A DNA stretch of 64,000 nucleotides from Bin87 sp965243255 (lineage in GTDB: Bacteria > Chloroflexota > Dehalococcoidia > Lucifugimonadales > UBA3495). Both the position numbers and the translations under genes were made by a program. The notes beneath the pieces are model-generated. The model saw nothing but the letters and a program-made list of their open reading frames with translations. It had not been told where the DNA came from and ran no database searches. Shown here piece after piece: positions 1 to 8,807 of this stretch (the first letter of the stretch is position 1; each line of letters starts with the position of its first letter). The DNA lies in contig CBDEUH010000004.1 of NCBI GenBank assembly GCA_965243255.1, positions 1,860,001 through 1,924,000 of the forward strand. The letters run 5' to 3'.

Positions 1-1
1 T

Positions 2-337
2 GTAGAGTCTGCCGACTACGTGCATCGCATTGACCTGCTGCGGGAAACGGGCGCGGCGGTGAAGTTCCTGTCGCTGGAGCCGTTGCTTGGGCCGCTTCCG
101 GAATTGAACCTGCAAGGCATCGATTGGGTTATAGTGGGGGGCGAGTCCGGCCCCGGCGCGAGGCTGATGGAAGAAGCCTGGGCGTTGGATATTCGCGACC
201 AGTGCCAAGCCGCCGGCGTGGCCTTCCACTTCAAGCAGTGGGGCGGCGTTTTCAAAAAGCGCAACGGTCGGGAGCTGGACGGCAGAACCTGGGACGAAAT
301 GCCGGCCATCGCTATGCCGGCGGCAGGAGTTGCCTGA
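2..337 (+). CDS. DUF5131 family protein (phage Gp37/Gp68-like), C-terminal part
   Basis: The reading frame is open at the left edge, so only the C-terminal ~111 residues are seen. The text reads ..SLEPLLGPL.., then an IDWVIVGGESGPGAR stretch, then a FHFKQWGG segment. These are hallmarks of the DUF5131 (Gp37/Gp68) family, a radical-SAM-like group often found in phages and mobile DNA whose function is not well established. The stop at 335-337 is followed directly by the ATG of the next gene, so the two are probably co-transcribed. The first in-frame ATG (ca. 20) is internal: the preceding codons still match the family. Confidence 0.8.
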   Translation, partial: VESADYVHRIDLLRETGAAVKFLSLEPLLGPLPELNLQGIDWVIVGGESGPGARLMEEAWALDIRDQCQAAGVAFHFKQWGGVFKKRNGRELDGRTWDEMPAIAMPAAGVA

Positions 338-985
338 ATGTCGATTCGTTATGCTGTGAGTTTGCTGACGGACCCGGATTTTACGGCGCGGGCTTACCGG
401 GCGCGGCAGCTAATCTGCGGGCAGTACGCCTGCTGGGCGGCCGAGATGCACATGGTGCATATGCCGCTGTCGGACTATTTTCCGCTGGACACGGAAGCTC
501 ATCCGGACGCCGAGGCGCAGCTGGCCGTGGAGTTGGAACGGCTGGCAGAACGCTATCGCCGGGTGTCGCCGCGCTTTCCGCTGTTCAACCGGGGGATATC
601 GGTTACCCGACCGTCGGAGGCCGACGGCAACATCTGGCTGGACTTCTCGCCGGAGGTGGTCAACGAGTCGCTGTACCGATTGCAGTCGATGGCGGCGGAC
701 GTGCTGGATCGCATCCCGGCGGTTGGGGGGCAGCGACGGGCGTTCGGCGCGGAGTTTCCGCCGCAGATTCCGTTGTTGTCGCACGCCAGCCTGCCGGACT
801 CGGTGTTTGACGGGGCGTTGGAGTTTGCCCGATCGGTAACGGACGAGCTGAAGGTATCGCAGATAACGCGGGCCTGGCGGCTGGCGCTGACGCGTTTTGA
901 GTCCGGCGCCGCCGGGGATGACTGGTCGGGCGGGCGGTGGGCGACGGACCTGCAATGGCGGGCCGTGGGCAGCTACAGCCTCTAA
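338..985 (+). CDS. 2'-5' RNA ligase / 2H phosphoesterase-like protein
   Basis: A 215-residue protein whose ATG abuts the stop of the DUF5131 gene. Two short H-x-x-L motifs are visible: H41 in HMPL and H149 in HASL, about 108 residues apart. This matches the paired HxTx motifs of the 2H phosphoesterase fold (2'-5' RNA ligase/LigT group), although the Thr/Ser is Pro in the first motif, so catalytic activity is uncertain. The family acts on 2',5'-linked or cyclic phosphates of RNA. The last 4 bp overlap the convergent aldo/keto reductase. The family call is inferred from motif spacing and could be wrong. Confidence 0.45.
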   Translation: MSIRYAVSLLTDPDFTARAYRARQLICGQYACWAAEMHMVHMPLSDYFPLDTEAHPDAEAQLAVELERLAERYRRVSPRFPLFNRGISVTRPSEADGNIWLDFSPEVVNESLYRLQSMAADVLDRIPAVGGQRRAFGAEFPPQIPLLSHASLPDSVFDGALEFARSVTDELKVSQITRAWRLALTRFESGAAGDDWSGGRWATDLQWRAVGSYSL

Positions 986-1815
986 GGCGGGAAGGCGGCG
1001 TCGAGGCGGTGGCGCTGCTGGGGGGTGAGGCTCCAGCCGGAGGCGGCGCAGTTCTCCTCGGTGCGGGGGACGCTGTTGGACTTGGGGATGGCGATGACGC
1101 CGGGCTGGTCGGCGACCCAGTTGAGGGCGACCTGGGCGGCGGTTTTGCCGGTTTCGTCGGCGAGGTCGGCAAGCACCTGACGGTCGCGGTCCATGCCCAG
1201 GGCGCGGCGGACACCCGAGGCGACTCCGCCGCCGCTGCCGGTCAGCGCGCCCTCGTGGAGGGGGGAATAGGCGATGACGACGATATCGTGCTGGCGGCAG
1301 TAGGGGATTACGTCGCGCTCGGCGCGGCGACGGCGCAGGTTGTAGAGAATCTGGTTGGACACGATGGGGCAGTTGGGCATGGCGGCCTGGGCCTGGGCCA
1401 TATCCTGGACCGAAAAGTTGCTGACGCCGACGTAGTCCACCAGGCCGTCGTCAACGAGGCGCGCCATGGCCCGCATGGTTTCGGCGATGGGAACGCGGGG
1501 GTTGGGCCAGTGAATCTGGTAGAGATCGATCTTGTCGATGGCGAGGAGGCGGAGGCTCTGGTCGGCGGCGCGGAGGACGGCGTCGTAGCGCAGGTTGCTG
1601 CCGAGGACCTTGGTGGCGACGAAGACCTGGTCGCGGAGGCCGGCGATGGCTTCGCCCACGGCGTCCTCGGTGCGGTACATCTCGGCGGTATCGATGAGGT
1701 TGGCGCCCAACTGGATGCCGCGGCGCAGGGGTTCGGGTCCGCCGGTGTAGCGCCAGGTGCCGAGGCCGATTTCGGGAACCATCACTGAGGACGAACCCAG
1801 GGGTTTGCGTTCCAT
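982..1815 (-). CDS. Aldo/keto reductase
   Basis: A 277-residue NADPH-dependent aldo/keto reductase. It carries the TIM-barrel signature with the catalytic set Asp (LIDTAEMY), Tyr of the same motif, Lys (VATKV) and His (QIHWPN). The C-terminal IPKSNSVPRTEEN segment is the usual NADP(H)-binding loop. Length is normal for the family. The ATG at 1815 has an AGGAG about 9 nt upstream. It probably reduces small aldehydes or ketones; the substrate cannot be read. It sits just downstream of the DHA2 exporter on the same strand. Confidence 0.9.
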   Translation of the reverse strand: MERKPLGSSSVMVPEIGLGTWRYTGGPEPLRRGIQLGANLIDTAEMYRTEDAVGEAIAGLRDQVFVATKVLGSNLRYDAVLRAADQSLRLLAIDKIDLYQIHWPNPRVPIAETMRAMARLVDDGLVDYVGVSNFSVQDMAQAQAAMPNCPIVSNQILYNLRRRRAERDVIPYCRQHDIVVIAYSPLHEGALTGSGGGVASGVRRALGMDRDRQVLADLADETGKTAAQVALNWVADQPGVIAIPKSNSVPRTEENCAASGWSLTPQQRHRLDAAFPP

Positions 1816-1840
1816 GGGTGTTGCTCCTGATATGCGGGGG

Positions 1841-3388
1841 CTAGGACCCGTCGCCGCTGCCGGCGGTCTGCGCGGCGGCCGCTTCGGCCATCTCGGCCTG
1901 CTCGATGGGGCTGGCGCGCATGAGGGAGGCGGGGACGATGGCCAGGATGGCGACGATGCCGGCGGCCCGGAAGAAACTCTGGAAGAGGTCGAGGCTGAGG
2001 GTGCTGATGACCTCCTGGCGCTGGGCGGCGGGCAGGGTGATGGTATCGTCGAAAATGGCGAGGAATTCGTTAACGCCCCAGGCGGACAGGGCGGCCATGC
2101 CCAGGGTCATGCCCAGCATTCGGGCGACGACGATCATGGAGGCCGACACGGCGCGGTAGTCCAGAGGCGCGGAGAGGATGGCCCGGTGCATCAGGGGCGC
2201 GATGACCAGTCCGAAGCCGACGCCGGCGATGACCATGTCCAGGGTGAGCCGGGGTTCGGCGATGTGAACCTCCCAGCCGCTGACGCGGAACATACCGATG
2301 GCGATCAGGGCGAGGCCGGGGATGGTAACCCAGCGGGCATCGACCCAGCGCAGCAGCAGGCCGCCGACCACCGAGAAGACGGGGATGGTGCCGGTCATGC
2401 GGAGGAGCCACAGGGCCGCGGTGAAGGAGTCCACCGGGCGCTCGGGTATGTCCATCACCGTGTTGGCCATAATGACCATCGAGGCCATGGCGACGATGAG
2501 GGATATTCCGACCAGCAGCTGGGAGGCGTTGGCCATCAGGAAAGCCCAGGCGCGGAAGAGGGTGCCGGACAGCAGGGGCTGGACGGTGCGGCGTTGCAGC
2601 AGCACCAGGGCGCCGGTGGTGACCAGGAATCCCACCAGCAGCCAGTAAGGGGTCCAGGATGAGAACCGGAAGAGTCCCTCGTGGGCGACGGCGAGGGAGA
2701 GCATGACCAGGGCCAGGGTGAGGACGATGGCGCCGCGATAGTCCATCTTGGCTTCGGCGTAGCGATGGTTGGGCAGGAAGAGCAGGGCGGTGGCGATGAT
2801 GGCGGCCTGGGGCACGTTGAGCCAGAAGATGCCGCGCCAACTCCAAAATTCGATAATCAGGCCGCCGTAGGCCGGGCCGAGCATACTGCCGGCTTCGGCG
2901 GCGCCGGCGACGATACCCAGGGCGAGGCCGCGCTTTTCGGGCGAGACCAGGGCGGCGGCGATGGCCAGGCTGATGGGCACGGTGCCGCCACCGCCGATGG
3001 CCTGCACCACGCGGGCGACGACAATCTGGTCGAGGGTGTCGATATGGCCGTTGAGCCACTGCCACTCTCCGGACAGGGCCACCAGGATCGTACCGAGGCA
3101 GAAGACCAGCAGGGAGCACTGGTAGAGGCGGGTGTAGCCATAAACGTCGGCCAACCGGCCGATGAGGGGCATGGCGACGGTGTACCCCAGGAGGTAGGCG
3201 GTAACCACCCAGATGACGGCTTCGAGGCGGGCAATCTGGATTTTGAGGTCGGCCATGACGGCGGGCAGGGCCGTTACCACCACCGTCTGGTCCAGGGCGG
3301 TGATGAAGGTGCCCGTGGCGATGGCGGCGACCATCACCCAGGGCGGCAGCGAGTGCCTTTGCAGCCGTGCCAGCAGGTAAAAGCCCAT
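1841..3388 (-). CDS. DHA2 family MFS drug/proton antiporter (14 TM, EmrB/QacA type)
   Basis: A 515-residue integral membrane protein with about 14 hydrophobic segments. The N-terminal helix contains LDQTVVVTALP, the DHA2 subfamily motif, followed by GRLADVYG, the MFS motif A between helices 2 and 3. Family members export drugs or metabolites in exchange for protons. A short gap of 30 bp separates it from the upstream lipoprotein and 25 bp from the downstream aldo/keto reductase, so a minus-strand operon is likely. The substrate is unknown. Confidence 0.88.
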   Translation of the reverse strand: MGFYLLARLQRHSLPPWVMVAAIATGTFITALDQTVVVTALPAVMADLKIQIARLEAVIWVVTAYLLGYTVAMPLIGRLADVYGYTRLYQCSLLVFCLGTILVALSGEWQWLNGHIDTLDQIVVARVVQAIGGGGTVPISLAIAAALVSPEKRGLALGIVAGAAEAGSMLGPAYGGLIIEFWSWRGIFWLNVPQAAIIATALLFLPNHRYAEAKMDYRGAIVLTLALVMLSLAVAHEGLFRFSSWTPYWLLVGFLVTTGALVLLQRRTVQPLLSGTLFRAWAFLMANASQLLVGISLIVAMASMVIMANTVMDIPERPVDSFTAALWLLRMTGTIPVFSVVGGLLLRWVDARWVTIPGLALIAIGMFRVSGWEVHIAEPRLTLDMVIAGVGFGLVIAPLMHRAILSAPLDYRAVSASMIVVARMLGMTLGMAALSAWGVNEFLAIFDDTITLPAAQRQEVISTLSLDLFQSFFRAAGIVAILAIVPASLMRASPIEQAEMAEAAAAQTAGSGDGS

Positions 3389-3418
3389 TGCGTTTATCCG
3401 GCGGTCATATCGACCGGC

Positions 3419-4273
3419 CTACTGAAGGTTGCTCAGGTCGATGAAATCGGTGGGCGGCTCGACGCTGACGGAGCCGTTGACGTCGGAGAGGGTGATGACG
3501 CGCACGGTGTCGGGGTCGTCGAACTCGCCGACCGGGCCGGTGAGGCGCAGCTTCTGGATCAGTTTCTCTTCGGTATCGGTCCAGATCTCGATGTCCACGA
3601 ACTGGCCGGGGACGCCCTTGAGGAGGAGCCATTCCATGACGGTGGCCGGAGCCCGGCCGGTGATGCGGTGGGTGTCCACGCCGTCCAGGGATTCCTGGCC
3701 GGCGAGTTGGGGATTCTCGACGGTTTCGAGCATATCGGCGACGATGTTGGCGATCTGATCGATGGGGACGGGCAGGTTGCTGAGGGGGCGCTTGGTCCAG
3801 ACGCCGGACAGAGGGTCGGTGATGAAATAGCTGTCGGGAGTAACCAGCATATTCAGCTGGATGTAGGTGCCGGATTCCAGCTCGGCGTTGGGGCCGGCGA
3901 CGAGGTAGGCGTCGATGGCGATGTCGGCGCCCTGGGTCAGGTTCCAGGCGCCCCGGGCCTCGGTGGCCTTGGCGTTGGCGGCGCTGACGAAGATGCTGCC
4001 GGTGTCGTGGGTAACGGCAAAGCGCATTGACTGCACGCCGCGGATGGTGGCTGCGGTTTCGGCCAACAGGGTCGCCGGGTCGGGCGGCGGCGTGGGGGTG
4101 GGCGTGGCCTGGTCGGCGGGTTGAGCGACGGGGGAAGCGGAATCCACGGCGGCGTCGGGTTCTGCGGAGCCTCCGCAGGCCAAGGCCGTGACCAGCAGGG
4201 CCATCGCCGCAATGGCGACAATCATCGGCAGGAAGCTTCGGCGAGGGACGATGAAGCGTAGGGATTGGAACAT
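3419..4273 (-). CDS. LppX_LprAFG-like lipoprotein
   Basis: A 284-residue secreted lipoprotein. The start at 4273 is chosen because AGGAGG lies 8 nt upstream; a longer frame to 4327 uses no better signal. A hydrophobic segment ending in VTALAC gives a lipobox, followed by a Pro/Thr/Ala-rich linker (to about residue 65). The mature part (TIRGVQSMRFAVTHD.., ..SGVWTKRPLSN..) resembles the LppX/LprAFG fold that carries lipids or glycolipids across the envelope. It lies upstream of the DHA2 exporter, the same pairing as lprG with an MFS transporter in actinobacteria; a shared export job is inferred. Confidence 0.72.
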   Translation of the reverse strand: MFQSLRFIVPRRSFLPMIVAIAAMALLVTALACGGSAEPDAAVDSASPVAQPADQATPTPTPPPDPATLLAETAATIRGVQSMRFAVTHDTGSIFVSAANAKATEARGAWNLTQGADIAIDAYLVAGPNAELESGTYIQLNMLVTPDSYFITDPLSGVWTKRPLSNLPVPIDQIANIVADMLETVENPQLAGQESLDGVDTHRITGRAPATVMEWLLLKGVPGQFVDIEIWTDTEEKLIQKLRLTGPVGEFDDPDTVRVITLSDVNGSVSVEPPTDFIDLSNLQ

Positions 4274-4300
4274 CACGTATCCTCCTGACCGGTTCGTTAT

Positions 4301-4322
4301 TACCGCATGGGCGGGAATCCAG
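4301..4322. repeat. Copy (half) of dispersed palindromic repeat
   Basis: The stretch reads as GCGGGAATCCAG, the reverse complement of one arm of the TGGATTCCCGC..GCGGGAATGACGG element seen more completely at 34241 and 61828. It lies in the gap between the two lipoprotein genes. Confidence 0.5.
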
Positions 4323-4347
4323 GGCAAGGATGGGGGAGCGGTACGGT

Positions 4348-5730
4348 CTATCGGGGCGACCAGACGGCGATGCCGCCGGGGGCGATGTCGATGGGTTCGG
4401 CGCCGTCGGCCAGTGGGACGACGTACACGCGGGGGCCGGCCGCGCCGCTGCCGTTGCGCCGTTCGGAGAGGTATTGCTGATTGCCGGCCACCACCAGGGC
4501 GGAGCCGTCGGGGGACCAGGGGGAATGGCTGCGGGCGTACTGGTCGAAGAAGGCGAGCATCAGGAAGGTCTCGCCGCTGGGAGAGAAGCGCAAGCCGGCC
4601 ACGGGTTGACTGCCGTAGTCTTCAGCGCCCTGGGCCAGGCCGGTGGCGCGGACGATGCGCCATTCCATGTTCCTCTCCTCGGGGTTGAGGGCCACCCAGG
4701 AGAGGCGAGCGCCGTCGGGTTCCCAGAAGAAGCCGAGGACCCAATCATCCTCGCGCACGGTTTGCTCGGCGCTGCCGTCGGCGGCGACGATGCGCAGGCG
4801 GCGGTAGGCCGGGGAGCCGTCGGACTGACGGTCGGCGACGGCGATGGTCTGGCCGTCGGAGGACCAGAGGAAGGCGCAGGCGCCTTCAACTTCGGCGAGG
4901 CGCAGGGGAGGATAGTCGGCGTCATCGGGCCGGGCCAGCCAGATGGCCTCGCCGTCGCCGCCGGGGGCGGACCAGGCCAGTTGAGTGCCGTCGGGGGACC
5001 AGGCGGGGGTGCGAAAGGAGCGGGAGCGTCCGACGGGCTGCACCTGGAACTGAGCGCTGTCCGGGCTGAGCCGCAGGACGGCGACTTCCTCGCCGCTGTG
5101 CACGGCCAGGGATTGGCTATCCGGGGCCCAGTCGAAATAGAGGGGCGCGCCACGGACCACGGGCAGGGGGTCGGTTGGGGCAGCGTCGCCGTCGGTGGGG
5201 TTGGCGTCCACCACGAACAGGGTGAGGCCCTCGGGAGTGGCGGCGGTTACGCCGAGGCGCTGTCCGTCGGGAGACCATTGGACGTAGTGGGGCGTGCCGT
5301 CGGCGATGGTCAGGGGGGCGGAGTTGACGAAGACGGCGCCGCCGACGCCGGTGGATGATTCCAGGGACTGGACGCTCATCTCGGCGTTGCCGGGGGAGGA
5401 GCCGCTGATGAGGGAGACGGCGATGCGGTCGCCCTGGGGAGACCAGAGGGGCCAGCCGTAGAGGCGGTTTTCCGGGTGGGGCTGGGCGAGGATGCCGCCG
5501 AGACGACCGCCGCCATCGGCCACCTCGCCGCTGGTGAGCGTATTCCGGTCGCTGCCATCGGGGTTGACGGTGGCCAGCTGGCCGTCGGCGTTGATGTAGG
5601 CGATACGATTGATGACCATGTCAGCGGGGGCGGCGCCGGCTCCGCCGTCAGGCCTGCACGCCAGGGAAACCGCCAGGATAAAGACAGCAGCGGCGACGGC
5701 TGCCGGCAAGGGAATGTTCGGCGTGGGCAT
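4348..5730 (-). CDS. Lipoprotein with TolB/WD40-like beta-propeller repeats
   Basis: A 460-residue protein (ATG at 5730; an in-frame TTG at 5766 is an alternative). The N-terminus is hydrophobic and ends in VSLAC, a lipobox. The rest is built of repeats ending in W-S-P-[DQ]-G (WSPQGDRIA, WSPDGQRLG, WAPDSQSLA, WSPDGTQLA, WSSDGQTIA, WSPDGSALV), which are the TolB/PD40 beta-propeller blades; at least seven are visible. Such proteins act outside the membrane as binding scaffolds. It follows tmk on the same strand. The ligand is unknown. Confidence 0.8.
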   Translation of the reverse strand: MPTPNIPLPAAVAAAVFILAVSLACRPDGGAGAAPADMVINRIAYINADGQLATVNPDGSDRNTLTSGEVADGGGRLGGILAQPHPENRLYGWPLWSPQGDRIAVSLISGSSPGNAEMSVQSLESSTGVGGAVFVNSAPLTIADGTPHYVQWSPDGQRLGVTAATPEGLTLFVVDANPTDGDAAPTDPLPVVRGAPLYFDWAPDSQSLAVHSGEEVAVLRLSPDSAQFQVQPVGRSRSFRTPAWSPDGTQLAWSAPGGDGEAIWLARPDDADYPPLRLAEVEGACAFLWSSDGQTIAVADRQSDGSPAYRRLRIVAADGSAEQTVREDDWVLGFFWEPDGARLSWVALNPEERNMEWRIVRATGLAQGAEDYGSQPVAGLRFSPSGETFLMLAFFDQYARSHSPWSPDGSALVVAGNQQYLSERRNGSGAAGPRVYVVPLADGAEPIDIAPGGIAVWSPR

Positions 5731-5774
5731 TTGGGCTACGGTAACACCCGGCGAAGGGTTTGGCAATGCGGCGG

Positions 5775-6440
5775 CTAAAGGCTCTCCCGGCGGAGGTTAC
5801 GGCCGGCCAGCAGGGCGGAGACGGCGTTCCAGACGGCGTTGGCGACATCGGGTATGGAATGGTTGCCTTGGACGACGTGCCAGGCTGATGGGTCGGCGGC
5901 GGCCTGTTCCTGAAAGCCGCGGCGGACGGCGCTGTGGAATGCGATATCGGCATCCTCAAAGCGGTCGGCATCGGTGTCGAGGAGGCCGAAGGAGAGCTGG
6001 CGGCTTTGGACGCGGTTCAGGCCGATGGCGGGGTCGATGTCGAGCAGCAGGGTAAGGTCGGGATAGCGGCATCGGGTAGCGAAGTCGTTGAGCCACTGGA
6101 TGCGCTGTAGGTCGAGGCCGCGTCCGTATCCCTGGTAGGCAACGGTGGAACCGGTAAAGCGGTCGGCGATGACGACGTTCCCGTCGGACAGTTCGGGGGC
6201 GATTCGCTGGGCCATCAGTTCGGCGCGGGCGGCCTCGAACATGAGGAGTTCGGCGGGCGGCGTGATGGGTTGGTCGGCGACCAGGTACTGGCGGAGGTAG
6301 TCGCCCAGGGGGGTGGAGCCGGGTTCGCGGAGCAGTACGGGGTAGTAGCCCTGTTGCTGCAGGGCGCTTTCCAGGATGGCGGCTTGAGTGGATTTGCCGG
6401 CGCCCTCGCCGCCTTCAAAGGCAATGAACAGGCCGGACAT
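5775..6440 (-). CDS. tmk: Thymidylate kinase
   Basis: A 221-residue dTMP kinase that makes dTDP for DNA synthesis. It shows the P-loop GGEGAGKST (residues ~10-18), the LREPGST motif (usually REPGGT) and the ADRFTGSTVAYQGYGRG lid/substrate region. Its ATG shares bases with the stop of the R3H ATPase gene (TGATG at 6438-6442), so translation of the two is probably coupled. Length is normal. Confidence 0.95.
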   Translation of the reverse strand: MSGLFIAFEGGEGAGKSTQAAILESALQQQGYYPVLLREPGSTPLGDYLRQYLVADQPITPPAELLMFEAARAELMAQRIAPELSDGNVVIADRFTGSTVAYQGYGRGLDLQRIQWLNDFATRCRYPDLTLLLDIDPAIGLNRVQSRQLSFGLLDTDADRFEDADIAFHSAVRRGFQEQAAADPSAWHVVQGNHSIPDVANAVWNAVSALLAGRNLRRESL

Positions 6441-8104
6441 CAGGGGCGGTAGATGAGGACGCCGCGCTGGGGGTCGCGTCCCCGGCTGGTGGAGGCCAGG
6501 TTGAATTGCTCGGCGAGCATGTGCTGGAGGCGGCGGATGTAGGGGCGCTGGGGCTCCAGCTGGACACTGAACTCGCCGGACAGGACGCGTTGGGCGGCCT
6601 CTTCGGCCTCGGCGCGGGCGGCGGCCTCGGCTTCGGCGTTGGGTTCTTCATCGAGGCGACTCAGGGGCGGCGGCAACTCGATGCCCTGGTCACGGGCCAG
6701 GGTGGTCAGGAACTCGCTAACCTGGGGGACAGTGTTCTTGCGCAGGACGTACACGGGCACGCTGTTGTTTTCGGCGACGCGCACCAGCTGGCTGCCGCGA
6801 CGGTAATGGTTCTTGGTGGTGAGCAGGACGTTGGAGCGGCGGAGTTCGCTGACGATTTCGGCGGTGGCGCCACGCTCGGCCAGGGCAGCTTCGACCTTGT
6901 CGCGGCTGACGCCGAAGAGGAAGATGCGGGCATCCAGGCGGGGGCCGGCGGCACCGGCGGCGTCGGGTTCGTCCTGGAAACCTTCGGGCGGGTACTGCTC
7001 GTAGGCGTCGGGTTCGCGTCCGCGGCGGGTCTTGCCCCGGCGGTTACGGATTTCGCTGGCGGCCCAGGGCGGGGGAGCGGATTCGTTCTGCCGGGTAGCG
7101 GCGGTGCGGGTAATCTGACCGTCGTCGTTCATGCGGCGGACTTCGGGGGCGACGGGGTAGCCGCGGAGCCACTGGTCAACGACCTGGGCCACGTCGTCGT
7201 GGACGGCGACCTCGTTGCGGTCCTGGATTTCGACGACCACGTCGAAGGTGGGGGGAGCCTTGCGCTCCAGGACGGTTTTCTGGGTGCCCCGGAAGCGGGC
7301 TTCCTGGTCGCCCAGGGTTACGGTCTGGACGCCGCCGATGAGGTCGGACAGGGTGGGGTTCATGATGAGGTTGTCGAGGGTGTTGCCGTGGGCGGTGGCG
7401 ACGAGCTGGACGCCGCGCTCGGCGATGGTGCGGGCGGCGGCGGCCTCCTGGGTGGTGCCCATTTCGTCGATGATGATGACCTGGGGCATGTGGTTTTCCA
7501 CGGCTTCGATCATGACGCCGTGCTGTTCGGTGGGAGCGGGCACCTGCATCCGGCGGGCATGGCCGATGGCGGGATGGGGGATGTCGCCATCGCCGGCGAT
7601 TTCGTTGGAAGTGTCAACGATGATAACGCGCTTGCGGGCTTCGTCGGCCAGGGTGCGGGCGACCTCGCGGAGCATGGTGGTTTTGCCGACGCCGGGGCGG
7701 CCCAACAGGAGGATGTTCTTGCCGTCGTAGGCCAGGTCTTCGATCATCTTGATGGTGCCGAAGACGGCGCGTCCGACGCGGCAGGTGATGCCGACGACGC
7801 TGCCGTTGCGGTTGCGGATGGCGGAGATGCGATGGAGGGTGCGCTCCATGCCGGCGCGATTGTCGGCGCCGAAGTCGCCGATGCGGGACACGACGTACTC
7901 CAGGTCATCGCGTCCGACCAGTTCTTCATCGAGGAGGACGTCGCCGAAGGTGAAGCGGGCTTCGGGGGCGCGGCCGAGGTCAAGGACAACCTCCAGCAGG
8001 TCGTCGAGGTTTTCCTGCTGGCGCAGACCGTCCAGGACGCGGGGGGGCAGCACTTCCAGAAGCTGCTGAAGCTCATCCTGGGCGAGTTGTTCAACGGTTA
8101 CCAA
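6440..8104 (-). CDS. R3H domain-containing AAA ATPase (Ycf45/SpoIIIAA-like)
   Basis: A 554-residue protein. Residues ~1-130 are an N-terminal region, then Walker A GRPGVGKTT (135-143), Walker B VIIIDEMG (~200) and an SLDNLIMNPTLSDLIGG-like segment typical of the Ycf45/SpoIIIAA group. A middle part resembles the second nucleic-acid-binding region (VSRDKVEAAL..). The C-terminus carries an R3H motif (RRLQH), known to bind single-stranded nucleic acid. The start is a TTG with AGGAG 7 nt upstream. The gene ends inside the tmk start codon. The exact role is unknown; nucleic-acid-dependent ATPase activity is inferred. Confidence 0.85.
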   Translation of the reverse strand: MVTVEQLAQDELQQLLEVLPPRVLDGLRQQENLDDLLEVVLDLGRAPEARFTFGDVLLDEELVGRDDLEYVVSRIGDFGADNRAGMERTLHRISAIRNRNGSVVGITCRVGRAVFGTIKMIEDLAYDGKNILLLGRPGVGKTTMLREVARTLADEARKRVIIVDTSNEIAGDGDIPHPAIGHARRMQVPAPTEQHGVMIEAVENHMPQVIIIDEMGTTQEAAAARTIAERGVQLVATAHGNTLDNLIMNPTLSDLIGGVQTVTLGDQEARFRGTQKTVLERKAPPTFDVVVEIQDRNEVAVHDDVAQVVDQWLRGYPVAPEVRRMNDDGQITRTAATRQNESAPPPWAASEIRNRRGKTRRGREPDAYEQYPPEGFQDEPDAAGAAGPRLDARIFLFGVSRDKVEAALAERGATAEIVSELRRSNVLLTTKNHYRRGSQLVRVAENNSVPVYVLRKNTVPQVSEFLTTLARDQGIELPPPLSRLDEEPNAEAEAAARAEAEEAAQRVLSGEFSVQLEPQRPYIRRLQHMLAEQFNLASTSRGRDPQRGVLIYRP

Positions 8105-8169
8105 CGATGATCTCCTATCTTTACATCGATGAACGGGATAGACGGGATATTGGGTTTTGGCAGGTCGGG

Positions 8170-8790
8170 TCAGCGGACGCGAGGGGCTTCAATCTGAGGT
8201 GCGTTTGAGTCAAAGGGCGGCCCGCCGGCCATGGCCAGGAAGTAGCGATGGATGCGGGCGTCGGCGGTGAGTTCGGGATGGAAGGAGGTGGCCAGGAGGC
8301 TGTCCTGTCGCACGGCGACGGGCCGGCCGTCGGAGAGGGCGGCCAGGACTTGGACATCCTCGCCGACACGGATGATGACGGGGGCGCGGATGAAGATGGC
8401 GTGATAGGGGTCGGGGCCGAGGCCGGCGACGGTGAGGTCCTGCTCGAAGGAATCGACCTGGCGTCCGAAGGCGTTGCGCTGGACGCCGACGTCCATGACG
8501 GCCAGGGGTATGGGGTCGGCTTCGGTGATTTCGGAGGCGAGCATAATCATGCCGGCGCAGGTGCCCCAGACGGCGCGGCCGGCCGCGGCCATGTCGGCGA
8601 CGGGCTGGCGCAGGTCGTAGAGGGACATCAGGCGGCTAAGCGTAGTGCTTTCGCCGCCGGGGATGATGAGTCCGTCTAGCCCGTGCAAGTGGTCGGGCAG
8701 CCGCACCTCGGTAGCGACTGCTCCGATGCTGCGGAGCACGTGACAGTGTTCCGCAAAGTCTCCTTGTACTGCGAGAACGCCGATATTCAA
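8170..8790 (-). CDS. pdxT: Pyridoxal 5'-phosphate synthase glutaminase subunit PdxT
   Basis: A 206-residue class I glutamine amidotransferase that hydrolyses glutamine and passes ammonia to PdxS. Seen directly: LAVQGDFAEH at the start, the PGGESTT loop, the nucleophile Cys in GTCAGM and the His-Glu pair in SFHPEL. The start is TTG (8790), just 17 bp after the pdxS stop, with no clear ribosome binding site of its own, so coupling to pdxS is likely. The order pdxS-pdxT is the normal one. Confidence 0.95.
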   Translation of the reverse strand: MNIGVLAVQGDFAEHCHVLRSIGAVATEVRLPDHLHGLDGLIIPGGESTTLSRLMSLYDLRQPVADMAAAGRAVWGTCAGMIMLASEITEADPIPLAVMDVGVQRNAFGRQVDSFEQDLTVAGLGPDPYHAIFIRAPVIIRVGEDVQVLAALSDGRPVAVRQDSLLATSFHPELTADARIHRYFLAMAGGPPFDSNAPQIEAPRVR

Positions 8791-8807
8791 CTAGATGACC
8801 AGCGGGG

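Noticed and set aside
2681..4030. A 449-codon plus-strand frame opposite the DHA2 and lipoprotein genes
   Set aside because: It is the antisense shadow of two clear genes; its Gly/Asp/His-rich text matches no family.
6506..8110. A 534-codon plus-strand frame
   Set aside because: Antisense shadow of the R3H ATPase; composition typical of GC-rich antisense frames.
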